Assembly (NCBI GenBank): GCA_036504595.1
Contig: DASXUX010000106.1
Coordinates: 3,317-67,316 of the forward strand
Length of the DNA: 64,000 bases
Origin: DASXUX01 sp036504595
Lineage (GTDB): Bacteria; Planctomycetota; SZUA-567; H5-PLA8
Direction: 5' to 3'
A program made the translations under genes and the position numbers. Of the stretch, positions 51,592 through 59,975 are shown piece by piece. Under the pieces are notes generated by a model, which ran no database searches, had not been told where the DNA came from, and worked only from the letters and a program-made list of their open reading frames with translations. Within the stretch, counting starts at the first letter, position 1, and each line of letters begins with the position of its first letter.

Positions 51592-53682
51592 ATGTTCTCA
51601 CAGATGAAGCTGGGAATGAAGATCGCCTGCGGTTTCGGTGTGATGGTCCTGCTCGTTTTGGTACTGGGCATCGCGGGCTACTACAGTTCCGCGAAGAACG
51701 CCGACTCCGTTGACACGATAGGCATGAGCTGCCTGCCCGGCGTCAACGCCGTTCAAACCATAGAAAGTGCCGGCCTAACCATCAAGGCCGCGCAAAGAAC
51801 CCTGCTGGATGCGACCCTGAACAGCAGCCTGACCCGCGCCTTGTATGACAGGCAATTCGAGACAATCGCGAAGGCGACAGAGACGTACCAGGCCGCATCG
51901 AAGATCTACGAGACCATTCCTAAATCGCGTGAAGAGGAGCAACTCTGGAAGGAGTTCGTCGCAGCATGGCAAATCTGGTTAAACGACAATGCTGAATCCC
52001 TCCGGTTAGCAAAAGAATTTCAAGCATTGAAGCTTGATGGCGACCCTACCAATCTCGAACGCGACCTTGCGCTCTTCCGTGGTGATCATTTCAAGGCGGA
52101 AGCGGGCTGTCTGAACCTCTTTGAAACGAAGAAGCTGTTCGAAGGCGGGGAGGACCATACGGCTTGCGCCTTTGGCAAGTGGTTGGCCAGCCACAAGCAC
52201 GAGAATCCGCAGCTTCTTGCTTTACTCAGAGACGCCAGTGAGCCACATACAAAGTTTCATGAAGCAATAAGAACAATCAAGGAACGGGTCAGGTCGGGAG
52301 ACGTTGAAGGAGCTAAGAAGGTTTATGCCGACGAGATGGTGCCGGCGGCAGACAAAGTCATGGCGCATTTTGACCGTGCATTGCAGATTTCGAGAGATGC
52401 CATCCAGGGCACCGGGAAACTGCAGCATCAGGTCATGGTTGTGTGTTACGCGTCGCAGCACAAAGCCAACGATATTCTGCAGAAGATCGTAAACCTGAAC
52501 GTAACGAAAGGTGCGGATGAAAGCAGGACGGCCTCATCGCAAGCGGTTCTGTTCAAAACGCTGTCGATCGTGTTTCTGATTGCCGGTCTTGTCCTTGGCG
52601 TCGTGCTCACGTATTTCACGACCACCGGCATCACCAAACCCCTCAACCGTGTCATCGAGGGTCTCGGCAGCGGTTCGGAGCAAGTGTCCGCGGCATCCAG
52701 CCAAGTCGCGCAATCCAGTCAGCAGATGGCCGAAGGCGCCAGCGAGCAGGCGTCCTCGCTCGAGGAGACTTCGGCCTCGCTGGAAGAGATGTCGGCGATG
52801 ACGCGACAGAATGCGGACAACGCGCGCCAAGCCAACACGATGGCCGGCGAAGCGCGAAGTTCCGCCGAAAAGGGACAGGAAGCCATGCACCGCATGGCCG
52901 AGGCGATCAACCGCATCAAGACCTCGTCGGATCAGACCGCCAAGATCGTCAAAACGATCGACGAGATTGCCTTCCAGACCAATCTACTGGCGCTCAACGC
53001 GGCCGTGGAAGCGGCACGCGCGGGCGATGCAGGCAAAGGCTTTGCCGTGGTCGCCGAGGAAGTGCGCAACCTGGCGCAGCGAAGCGCGGAGGCGGCGAAG
53101 AACACGGCGACGCTGATCGAGGAGTCGCAGAAGAACTCGGAACATGGCGTGTCCGTCGCCAACGAAGTGGCCGGAGTTCTGAAGCAGATCGTCACAGCCG
53201 CTCAAAAGGTCACGCAGTTGATCAGCGAAGTTGCCGCGGCCAGTGAGGAGCAGTCCAAGGGAATAGACCAAGTCAACATCGCAGTCTCGCAGATGGATAA
53301 GGTCACGCAGTCAAATGCGGCCAACGCGGAAGAGTCGGCCTCGGCCAGCGAGGAGCTTTCGGCTCAAGCCGGCGAACTGGGCGCCCTGGTCAAGGTGCTG
53401 CTGGCGATGGTGCGCGGCGCGGAGATGAACGGAAATGGAATGGGCTATGCGCAGACGGCTCATATCCGGCCGCATGCCGTGCCTCCGGTGCATGCACCCA
53501 AGCTGGAAACGAAGCAACAGGCTCGCAACCGCGTGCACGAGCTGTTGGCGGGAAACGGAAACAGCCACCACGAGAAGAAGCCCGCATTGGCTGCACCAGT
53601 AAACCGCGTTGACCATGCCATCGCGAAGCAAAAGCCGTCGGCCGTTATTCCGCTGAGCGAGGATGAAGTGAAGCAGTTCTAG
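51592..53682 (+). CDS. Methyl-accepting chemotaxis protein with CZB-like sensor
   Basis: This 696-residue receptor has TM1 (about 8-30) and TM2 (about 322-345). The segment between them, about 145-250, carries the residues of a CZB zinc-binding domain: H166 in GDHFKAE, C192 in the CAFGKWL motif and H219/H223 in an HxxxH pair. CZB is usually cytoplasmic, so an extracytoplasmic copy is unusual. The cytoplasmic part has the MCP hairpin with the hallmark IAFQTNLLALNAAVEAARAG and flanking methylation helices with Glu/Gln pairs. A short HAMP-like linker (ITKPLNRVIEGLGSG) follows TM2. It ends in a C-terminal tail that may hold a CheR tether. It likely senses zinc or a redox-sensitive cue. Confidence 0.9.
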   Translation: MFSQMKLGMKIACGFGVMVLLVLVLGIAGYYSSAKNADSVDTIGMSCLPGVNAVQTIESAGLTIKAAQRTLLDATLNSSLTRALYDRQFETIAKATETYQAASKIYETIPKSREEEQLWKEFVAAWQIWLNDNAESLRLAKEFQALKLDGDPTNLERDLALFRGDHFKAEAGCLNLFETKKLFEGGEDHTACAFGKWLASHKHENPQLLALLRDASEPHTKFHEAIRTIKERVRSGDVEGAKKVYADEMVPAADKVMAHFDRALQISRDAIQGTGKLQHQVMVVCYASQHKANDILQKIVNLNVTKGADESRTASSQAVLFKTLSIVFLIAGLVLGVVLTYFTTTGITKPLNRVIEGLGSGSEQVSAASSQVAQSSQQMAEGASEQASSLEETSASLEEMSAMTRQNADNARQANTMAGEARSSAEKGQEAMHRMAEAINRIKTSSDQTAKIVKTIDEIAFQTNLLALNAAVEAARAGDAGKGFAVVAEEVRNLAQRSAEAAKNTATLIEESQKNSEHGVSVANEVAGVLKQIVTAAQKVTQLISEVAAASEEQSKGIDQVNIAVSQMDKVTQSNAANAEESASASEELSAQAGELGALVKVLLAMVRGAEMNGNGMGYAQTAHIRPHAVPPVHAPKLETKQQARNRVHELLAGNGNSHHEKKPALAAPVNRVDHAIAKQKPSAVIPLSEDEVKQF

Positions 53683-53691
53683 CTGATACCC

Positions 53692-53719
53692 GGCGGAGGC
53701 AAGGCAACTTGCCTCCGCC
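53692..53719 (+). terminator. Perfect 12-bp hairpin with GCAA tetraloop between receptor and cheR
   Basis: The arms ggcggaggcaag and cttgcctccgcc are perfect complements around a GNRA-type GCAA loop, ten bases after the receptor stop. A weak T-rich run (ttatt) follows. It may partly terminate transcription or tune expression between the receptor and the adaptation genes. Confidence 0.6.
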
Positions 53720-53737
53720 TTATTGGATGAAACGCAC

Positions 53738-54541
53738 ATGGAACAGAGAACCTTCGAGCGCTTTCGGCAGATTGTGTACGAGAACAGCGGGATAGCGCTG
53801 GGCCCCAACAAGCAGGCATTAGTGGCGGCGCGTATTGGAAAGCGTATGCGCCAGCTCGGAATCGCCGCACACAAAGACTACCTGAACTTTCTGACACAAG
53901 GCGAGCAACATGACGAACTGATCTACCTAGTGGACGTGATTTCCACGAATGTCACGAGCTTCTACCGAGAGCCGGAGCATTTCGGGTTCATACGCGAGGT
54001 GGTTTCCCGCTGGCTGGCGGCGGGGCAGCGGCGCTTCCGGTTCTGGTCTGCCGCCTGCTCGACGGGTGAAGAGCCGTACTCGCTGGCGATGGCGCTGGCT
54101 GACGTGATGGAGAGCTACGACTGCGACTGCAAAATCCTGGCGTCGGACATCTCCACCGCAGCGCTGCGGAGATGTCACGCTGGCACCTATGCAGTGCACA
54201 AGCTCAAGGGACTACCGCGCAGCGAACAGGACCGCTGGTTCGAGCGCTCGCATGACGGCGAGCAAGACGCGATTACCATCAAGCCGGCCATTCGAAAGAT
54301 GGTGGTCTTTACACGGTTGAATCTTTCGCAGCCTCCCTTTCCCATGGCGGGACCGTTCGACATGGTCCTGTGCCGCAACGTGATGATCTACTTTGATAAC
54401 CTGGTCCGCAAACGGCTGCTCGATGAAGTTTTTCGCCTGGTTCGGCCGGACGGTTACCTTCTGGTCGGCCACGCGGAGAGTCTGACTGGGATGATGAGTT
54501 CGTTCAAGTCGCTCCGGCCCTCCATTTACGTAAAGCGCTGA
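53738..54541 (+). CDS. cheR: Chemotaxis protein methyltransferase CheR
   Basis: This 267-residue protein has an N-terminal helical domain and a SAM-binding methyltransferase domain (FWSAACSTGEEPYSLAM near 92-108, FDMVLCRNVMIYF near 210). It should methylate Glu residues of the receptor encoded just upstream. The start at 53738 (ATG) is preferred to a TTG five codons earlier. The demethylase CheB is not in the cluster. Confidence 0.93.
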   Translation: MEQRTFERFRQIVYENSGIALGPNKQALVAARIGKRMRQLGIAAHKDYLNFLTQGEQHDELIYLVDVISTNVTSFYREPEHFGFIREVVSRWLAAGQRRFRFWSAACSTGEEPYSLAMALADVMESYDCDCKILASDISTAALRRCHAGTYAVHKLKGLPRSEQDRWFERSHDGEQDAITIKPAIRKMVVFTRLNLSQPPFPMAGPFDMVLCRNVMIYFDNLVRKRLLDEVFRLVRPDGYLLVGHAESLTGMMSSFKSLRPSIYVKR

Positions 54542-54562
54542 TACCTAGCACGCGAGATTGCA

Positions 54563-55075
54563 ATGACGAGCCCTTTGAAAACTGCCACGCAGATCCCGCT
54601 TCAGGTGCGAGTCGGCGTCGGCGAGCTGTATGTCTCACGAAATTCCAATGAAATCCTGACTACCTACGGCTTGGGATCCTGCGTTGCGGTGGCTGCTTAC
54701 GACGGAGCCGCCTGTGTCGGCGGACTGGCGCATATTCAGTTGTCCGAGCCTCGCGGACCGGCGGATCGCGAGGCCGAATCGGTTTGGGCCTATGCAGAGT
54801 ATGGCGTTCCCGAACTGATCTCGCAGATGTACTCAGCAGGCGCGACACGGCAGCGCCTCAACATCGCTCTGGCCGGCGGAGCTATTGTCGCTGATCCGGA
54901 CAGATACTTCCAGATCGGGCGCAAGAACATCTTGGCGGTAAAAAGAGTCCTGTGGCAGCACGGCCTGATTCCATCGCGGCAGGCGCTGGGAGGCACGCAT
55001 TGGCGCACGGTGAAACTGCACGTCAGCACGGGGCGCATCAGTATTCAATCACCGGAAGGTCACGAGGAGCTGTGA
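54563..55075 (+). CDS. cheD: Chemoreceptor glutamine deamidase CheD
   Basis: This 170-residue protein has the CheD catalytic motifs: Cys in YGLGSCVAV and His in GGLAHI, followed by the conserved ALAGGAIV and the GRKNILAV segment. CheD deamidates receptor Gln residues to Glu, creating methylation sites, and is regulated by CheC/CheX-type phosphatases, two of which are encoded downstream. It lies 21 bases after cheR. The ribosome-binding site is weak, so re-initiation is possible. Confidence 0.92.
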   Translation: MTSPLKTATQIPLQVRVGVGELYVSRNSNEILTTYGLGSCVAVAAYDGAACVGGLAHIQLSEPRGPADREAESVWAYAEYGVPELISQMYSAGATRQRLNIALAGGAIVADPDRYFQIGRKNILAVKRVLWQHGLIPSRQALGGTHWRTVKLHVSTGRISIQSPEGHEEL

Positions 55076-55076
55076 G

Positions 55077-55460
55077 ATGAGTATCGAGGTGTTGATCGTT
55101 GACGACTCGGCCACCACGCGCATGGTCATCGAGCGCATTGTGCGGCTCACCGAACCGGACGTCAGCATCTGCCATCACGCCGGCAACGGCCAGCAGGCGC
55201 TGGAGACGTTGAAGCAGCGTTGGATCGACTGCGTGTTTACCGATCTGTATATGCCGGAAATGGACGGACGTGAATTGCTGGTGCGCATGCGCGCAAACGA
55301 AATGTGGAGGAATACTCCTGTCGCGGTGATCACCAGCGATCGCAATGACGCCACCGCTGTCGAACTCGTGCAACTTGGCGCCAACGTTTACCACAAAAAG
55401 CCGCTCACGCCGGAAGCCGTGCGCGAACTGTTCGCAACGCTGAAGGAGAAGATGCCATGA
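55077..55460 (+). CDS. CheY-like single-domain response regulator
   Basis: This 127-residue receiver has the acidic pair in IVDDSAT, the phospho-Asp in VFTDLYMPEM, Thr/Ser in AVITSDRND and Lys in YHKKPLT. It has no output domain. It starts one base after the cheD stop and its own stop overlaps the next ATG (ATGA), so the three are coupled. It could be the flagellar-switch messenger or a phosphate sink. Confidence 0.9.
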   Translation: MSIEVLIVDDSATTRMVIERIVRLTEPDVSICHHAGNGQQALETLKQRWIDCVFTDLYMPEMDGRELLVRMRANEMWRNTPVAVITSDRNDATAVELVQLGANVYHKKPLTPEAVRELFATLKEKMP

Positions 55461-55939
55461 TCCCGCACTTGCCGCTCAAAGCCGCGCTGGAGGATATCTT
55501 CCGCAACTTCGCATACCTGGATTTGCAGGCCTGCGCCGATGCCGGGCAACACGTGCCTCATTTTTCCATGTGCGCCCAGGTGGCGCTTGGGGCGCATGAC
55601 CGGAGCAGCGTTGCGCTGTTTCTGACCGGACGGGCCGCGGTGGCGGCGAGCGACAATTTCATCGGGCACGCCGCCACCGCAGCGGATCGCGAGGATGTTG
55701 TACGCGAACTGGCCAATGTCATCGCCGGGGCGATTCGCTCCATTCTGGCGGATGAGTCGCTCCATGGGCTTGGAACACCGCGTCTACTGGCGGCCGAGGC
55801 GGCAAAAACGCTGTGGTCCGAGTCTGCACCGTCGGAACGGCTGCTGTTGGCCGACGAGGAGCACGTTCAGGCGGCGGTGACGCTGAACCTGGCGCTTGCG
55901 TCAGGGAAGGCAGTTCTGTGTGAAACGGCTAGGAGGTAA
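55457..55939 (+). CDS. CheX/CheC-like phosphatase-fold protein
   Basis: This 160-residue protein has the helix motif VVRELANVIAGAIRSIL, in which E and N at the ExxN positions match CheX catalytic residues. The rest fits a single CheX-like alpha/beta fold with low similarity. It starts inside the preceding cheY-like gene (ATGA). It may dephosphorylate CheY-P encoded next to it. Confidence 0.7.
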   Translation: MIPHLPLKAALEDIFRNFAYLDLQACADAGQHVPHFSMCAQVALGAHDRSSVALFLTGRAAVAASDNFIGHAATAADREDVVRELANVIAGAIRSILADESLHGLGTPRLLAAEAAKTLWSESAPSERLLLADEEHVQAAVTLNLALASGKAVLCETARR

Positions 55940-55942
55940 CGC

Positions 55943-56797
55943 TTGGAAATCGTCGTGGTCGGTCCACGCAGTTGCGAGCGGGTCAAGGGTTTCGAGACTT
56001 TCGCCAAGGGCAAGGGCTGTACGCTGCTCAGCGCGCCCAACGACGAGGGTCAGATCCCGGCGCCTCGCGACCAGATCGTTGCCGGAATCGTGCTTTTCGA
56101 GGAAACCGAGCAGACCGGCCTCGAGTGGCTCTCAAAGGCTCGTGAGCAGACTCGCTATTTGAACATGCCGGTCATCGTAGTGCGCGCGACGTCGTCGCGC
56201 GAGTCGCAGGCAAAATGGATTACGGCAGGCGCCAGCGCGGTCTGCGAGTCTGGCAGCTCGCCTGAAGATATTCTACTGGAACTGCGGGCGCACTCCACTT
56301 CGGGCCCGGTGATGACGGAGCTTCGCGAGAAACTGCTCGGCCCCTTCTGCGCGGCGACGATCACCACAATGCGCGAGATGGCTGGAATCGAGATCGTGCC
56401 GCGCTGCACGTACCAGAAGACCGGATACCGGATGTTTGGCGATATTTCTGCGGTGCTAGGCCTGCTGGGTCGCTCGGAAGGGTCGCTGGTTCTCAGTTTT
56501 CCCGAGCCGACGGCGGAGGCGATCGTGAAGCACATCCTGTCGGAGGCTAAGGAAGAGCTCTCGCCGGGCATCGTGCGCGATTGCATCGGCGAGATCAGCA
56601 ACGTCATCGCCGGCCAGGCCCGGGGCCAGTTGATGGGAACTCCGTACGAGTTCGTGCTTTCGACGCCGACTGTCATCTCCGGAACCAATCACGAAATCCG
56701 CCATAAGCCGAGCGCGCCGTGCCTGGTGGTCGCATTCAGGTCGGAAGTCGGCGAGTTTGCGCTGCAACTATGTATGAGCATTGGAGAAAGCAGATGA
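55943..56797 (+). CDS. Degenerate receiver fused to CheX phosphatase
   Basis: This 284-residue protein starts at a TTG behind a near-perfect AGGAGGT site. The first ~120 residues have a receiver-like fold (EIVVVGPRSCE, GIVLFEETEQTG, PVIVVRATSSRES), but the phospho-Asp and Lys positions are not conserved, so it is a pseudo-receiver. Residues ~125-284 are a CheX domain with CIGEISNVIAGQARG, holding the catalytic Glu and Asn. It probably acts as a CheY-P phosphatase controlled by its pseudo-receiver. Its stop overlaps the next start by four bases. Confidence 0.75.
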   Translation: MEIVVVGPRSCERVKGFETFAKGKGCTLLSAPNDEGQIPAPRDQIVAGIVLFEETEQTGLEWLSKAREQTRYLNMPVIVVRATSSRESQAKWITAGASAVCESGSSPEDILLELRAHSTSGPVMTELREKLLGPFCAATITTMREMAGIEIVPRCTYQKTGYRMFGDISAVLGLLGRSEGSLVLSFPEPTAEAIVKHILSEAKEELSPGIVRDCIGEISNVIAGQARGQLMGTPYEFVLSTPTVISGTNHEIRHKPSAPCLVVAFRSEVGEFALQLCMSIGESR

Positions 56798-57198
56798 AAG
56801 TTCTTCTGGTCGATGATTCCACCACGATCCGCATGATGTTGAAGGGGCTGCTCAAGCAGCTTCAGATCACGGATGTCATTGAAGCGGGAAACGGCTTGGA
56901 TGCACTCGCCGCGCTCGATCAGCACAAGGTAGATATCGCTCTGCTGGACATCCACATGCCACAGATGGACGGAATCACGTTTTTGTCGGAGCTGCACAAG
57001 CGCCCGGCAATTGCGCATCTACCCGTGATCGTCGTTTCGTCCGATACGGCGGCCGAGCAGACTGCGCGCGCAGTGGAACTGGGGGCCAAAGCCTCGGTAC
57101 GAAAACCATTCCGGCTGGACGCGCTGAAGCAGGCGTTGACGGCCGCGCTGGAAAACTCAGCCGACAAGACCGTGGAAACGGCATCAATCCATGGTTGA
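56794..57198 (+). CDS. cheY: CheY
   Basis: This 134-residue receiver begins MKVLLVDDSTTIRMMLKGLL and contains the phospho-Asp in ALLDIHMPQMDG, Ser/Thr in IVVSSDTA and Lys in SVRKPFR. It overlaps the upstream gene by four bases (ATGA) and follows GGAGAAAGCAG. It is the last intact gene of the chemotaxis-like operon. As the classical CheY it would diffuse to the motor or to a non-motility target; no flagellar genes are present here. Confidence 0.92.
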   Translation: MKVLLVDDSTTIRMMLKGLLKQLQITDVIEAGNGLDALAALDQHKVDIALLDIHMPQMDGITFLSELHKRPAIAHLPVIVVSSDTAAEQTARAVELGAKASVRKPFRLDALKQALTAALENSADKTVETASIHG

Positions 57199-57480
57199 CG
57201 TCCCACCGTGCCGCCTGCGAATCTGAGATTTTGGCTCTCCTTCAGGGCGAAGCACATCGTATGGGCGGCAACGCGGACTCCTCGCTGACTCCAGAAGCGA
57301 GCGAATTGGCGCTGGAAGCGCTGGTAGCCGGAGCCATCGACGTGATGTGCAAGGCGCGCGGCGTACACGGTCGGGGGCGTGTCGGCGGCGCTGGTCGAGA
57401 AAGTGCAAGGCGCGTGCATCGCAAATCTGCGCGCGAAAATGGCGCAGCAGAGTGCCGCAGAGAACCGGCCTCCGAAACTG
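57195..57480 (+). pseudogene. Degraded coding region after cheY
   Basis: A helical, protein-like run starting at a TTG (SLTPEASELALEALVAGAID) breaks off near 57360 and continues in the +1 frame (YTVGGVSAALVEKVQGACIA). Together they look like one frameshifted gene of unknown family. From 57480 to the integrase stop at 57843 no frame on either strand is convincing; the stretch holds only the short tandem repeat at 57774. Confidence 0.3.
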
Positions 57481-57773
57481 CCGCTTACCACGCGTGGCGA
57501 TCGACCTCAGCGCAGCATGCTCCATCCTGCCGTTGGAGTGCGTTGCACGGGCGATGTAATTGAGGATGTAGCGATGAGATGTACGCTCGCCCGAATATCC
57601 GATGGAGTCTTCTACCGGCGCCCGTTGAGACGAGCAATTACGTTGCCTGATCCCGATACCTTCACCACAGGACAAATCCAGTCGCCCCGATTTTCTGCTG
57701 TGAATGAACGGCACGCGCTGGCGAATATCAAATCGAAGTATGCGAGGCAGGTAATACGTGTCGACCAAAATGG

Positions 57774-57806
57774 GTGCGCGTCTCGTGCGCGTCTCGTGCG
57801 CGTCTC
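57774..57806. repeat. Three tandem copies of an 11-bp unit
   Basis: gtgcgcgtctc occurs three times without change at 57774-57806, just upstream of the integrase stop. It may be slippage or part of an attachment or regulatory site. Confidence 0.6.
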
Positions 57807-57842
57807 TGGACTAATTCAGAAAATACAGCGCCTCGACGCACT

Positions 57843-59456
57843 TTACCACAGGAACGGCCACCGCGAGCCGGTGCTGGCGGTCGCGATGTAGTACTTGTCG
57901 GCGACATCGGGCCTGTTGCCCATCATGCGGCTGATCTCAAGGCTGTTCAGGCCGCTGTTGGCCAACGCTGTACCGAAACAATGGCGCCACTCATCAGGGC
58001 CGTATGTCCAATATTCGAAGCTGGTCCCAGCCAAATTGCGGAGCTTCTCCAACTTCTCCTTCCACGTATCCTTCTCTTCGATCACGAGGACGCCGGCGCG
58101 TCTAGCGGCTTCAATGGCAGCGGCTTGCCAAGCATTTTGAAAACTTCGGTTGTGAGACCAGATACCTGCTGGAGTTTTGGTTCGCTTCACCGGTCCGTCG
58201 GGGACGGTGCTGGGGAACAGCCATGCGGACTTCTGGGCTTCCGTTGCGCCTGGCCGAACCTGCTCAAGCTTTCGGGACTCGATGTATTCCTTCAGAATCG
58301 ACAGCAGCGTCGTTTTTTCCAACGGCACGTTCCGTTCGCGACCGGTCTTCGTTGTGCCCATCACGCGGCGGCCACTGGTGCGCGTGCGGATGCACAGGTA
58401 ATCGCCATCTCCCGCAAGGAACACGTCGTCCAACTTCAGCCAAACCTGCTCCGCGTATCGCGGCCCCTGCAGGATCGCCGTCGCCACGAAAGCCTTCCAG
58501 TACGGCCATGGCTTCAAGCCATCGAGCAACGCGTGGAGATCCTCGATTCGCCTGATGGCGACGATGTGGTCGGGTGGTCGCTGTGCGCCGGGAATCGGCT
58601 CAACTTTGGTCATGGGATTCTCGACCAGATCGTACTTCTTGGTGGCCCAACGGAAAAACATCGACAAGAAGTTCCGCTGCTTTTGCTTTGTGCGCGCGGA
58701 AATCTCCTGGCCCTCTTCCCCCTTCAACTTCTCGACCCACTCGTCGATCTGAGCCGTCCGGATGTCGCCAAGCTTCATGTCGCTCTGCTTTGGCAACGAG
58801 GCCATAAAACTCTTTGTTGCTTTCACAGCGCGATTATAGGCGTGACTGGACCGGTACTGCTTATATACCGGCAGCCAAGCGACGACCGCTTCGCCGATCT
58901 TGGCCTTGACCTTCGCGTTCTGGAGGCGCTGCAGACGGGCGACCTCCGTCTCAAGGTATTCGCAGCGCGGCTTCAGCACCTTGAGTTCTTTTTCCAGTTT
59001 CCGCAGATACTCATTCAGCTCACGCCATGCGCGCGGCTCAAAAAAGCGCACCATGTCGTGCGCGAAATGCTCAGCGACATCCTCGCGCGTGTGCCGGATT
59101 CCAACATCCCGCGCATCGATTTTGGCGATCGTGTCGGCTTCTTCATGCAGTGCTTGGATGTCTTTCAGATCATCCGCCGTAAACGGCGCGCCGACGTCCT
59201 TGAATACTTCCTCCGCGACCTTATCGCCGAGAATCACTTCTACGGCGCGCCGCTCATAGCCGCGCAATTCTGGGGAGTATGGCGCTTGCAAGAGTTGCGG
59301 GAGACTGCATAATGCTTCGATGTCGCGGCAGATGGCTTGGGCTTCGATGTCTTCTCGTGTCCCGAGCCCGCGCGCGATGGGCTTCTTTGTCTGTGGGTGG
59401 CGGAAGAAGATTCGATAGCCCTTGCCCTTGGGATCGAGTTTTGGAGTGATGTGCAT
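57843..59456 (-). CDS. Tyrosine integrase of the island
   Basis: This protein of about 537 residues is a tyrosine recombinase: the catalytic Arg in QGPRYAEQVW, Lys in TKTGRERNVP, a DEWRHCFGT box where HxxR is usual (first His replaced by Asp), and the Tyr nucleophile near the C-terminus in VADKYYI. A large N-terminal region with a coiled segment (about 140-190) precedes the core-binding domain. The start at 59456 follows GCGGAGACGATC; an upstream start at 59495 lacks such a site. The gene lies 99 bases from the 5' end of the tRNA-Thr gene and reads away from it, as expected for an integrase that targets that tRNA. A fragment of a related integrase lies at 38144. Confidence 0.9.
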   Translation of the reverse strand: MHITPKLDPKGKGYRIFFRHPQTKKPIARGLGTREDIEAQAICRDIEALCSLPQLLQAPYSPELRGYERRAVEVILGDKVAEEVFKDVGAPFTADDLKDIQALHEEADTIAKIDARDVGIRHTREDVAEHFAHDMVRFFEPRAWRELNEYLRKLEKELKVLKPRCEYLETEVARLQRLQNAKVKAKIGEAVVAWLPVYKQYRSSHAYNRAVKATKSFMASLPKQSDMKLGDIRTAQIDEWVEKLKGEEGQEISARTKQKQRNFLSMFFRWATKKYDLVENPMTKVEPIPGAQRPPDHIVAIRRIEDLHALLDGLKPWPYWKAFVATAILQGPRYAEQVWLKLDDVFLAGDGDYLCIRTRTSGRRVMGTTKTGRERNVPLEKTTLLSILKEYIESRKLEQVRPGATEAQKSAWLFPSTVPDGPVKRTKTPAGIWSHNRSFQNAWQAAAIEAARRAGVLVIEEKDTWKEKLEKLRNLAGTSFEYWTYGPDEWRHCFGTALANSGLNSLEISRMMGNRPDVADKYYIATASTGSRWPFLW

Positions 59457-59551
59457 GATCGTCTCCGCAACGCTGCTGTTGTCGACGAAGACCATTTTAG
59501 TCGCGGGTGAGTGGTTGTGAAGTCATAATTTTGTTATAGAGGTTAAGTCCT

Positions 59552-59595
59552 TACGCCATCTTAGCTCAGCGGTAGAGCAGTGCTTTCGTAAAGCA
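59552..59595. other. attR: Right attachment site within tRNA-Thr
   Basis: This 44-base segment, identical to 38255-38298 except at one base, includes the 5' half and anticodon loop of the intact tRNA. It marks the right island boundary. The intact gene at this end means the island brings a 5' half that restores the tRNA. Confidence 0.85.
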
Positions 59596-59627
59596 CAGGT
59601 CCTCGGTTCAAATCCGAGAGATGGCTT
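59556..59627 (+). tRNA. tRNA-Thr (anticodon CGT)
   Basis: The 72-base sequence folds as a cloverleaf. The acceptor strand gccatct pairs with agatggc, the D arm is tagctcagcggtagagca, the anticodon stem gtgct/agcac encloses ttcgtaa with anticodon CGT, and the T arm is ctcggttcaaatccgag. The discriminator base is T and CCA is not encoded. It is the integration target of the island. Its 5' half and upstream region are island-derived if the crossover lies in the anticodon loop. Confidence 0.95.
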
Positions 59628-59636
59628 TTCTTCGAA

Positions 59637-59894
59637 GTGCCTCTCACCTCACTCTTTCCATTGGTACATACGGACTTAGCGGCGACGATAGCGGTCACCG
59701 TCTTGTCGTTCTGCTTGTCGTCTACGTTCGCCAAGTACGCGGTTTTTCGCCCTCCGACGCCAAGCAGGACGCCAAGACAGGAACGTCATCAGTTCATGCA
59801 GCAGCAGGCCAGAACGCACCTCGAATCCATTCTGAAGCGCGCCGACTCGTCGGCATTGGGTGTGCTGAACGCTATTTTCAACTATGATGGATGA
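59637..59894 (+). CDS. Possible small single-pass membrane protein
   Basis: A GTG-started frame of 85 residues has one hydrophobic segment (LAATIAVTVLSFCLSSTFA) and an amphipathic, basic tail. No family and no convincing ribosome-binding site were found. It begins right after the tRNA and could be chance. It is kept as a weak call because the hydrophobic pattern is protein-like. Confidence 0.3.
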   Translation: MPLTSLFPLVHTDLAATIAVTVLSFCLSSTFAKYAVFRPPTPSRTPRQERHQFMQQQARTHLESILKRADSSALGVLNAIFNYDG

Positions 59895-59947
59895 TTCGTT
59901 CGCACGAGGCCATTGATCGGTACAAGCCGATAGCTAAAGAAAACGCT

Positions 59948-59975
59948 TAAGCCCGGCACCAGTCGGCACCGGGCT
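59948..59975. terminator. Hairpin aagcccgg/ccgggctt
   Basis: An eight-base perfect stem encloses a 12-base loop. On the minus strand it is followed by a T-rich run (gttttcttt), so it could end leftward transcription or close the region after the small frame. Confidence 0.4.

Noticed and set aside
57774..59312. Plus-strand 512-codon frame opposite the integrase
   Set aside because: The integrase on the minus strand has all catalytic motifs; the opposite frame is a composition shadow.
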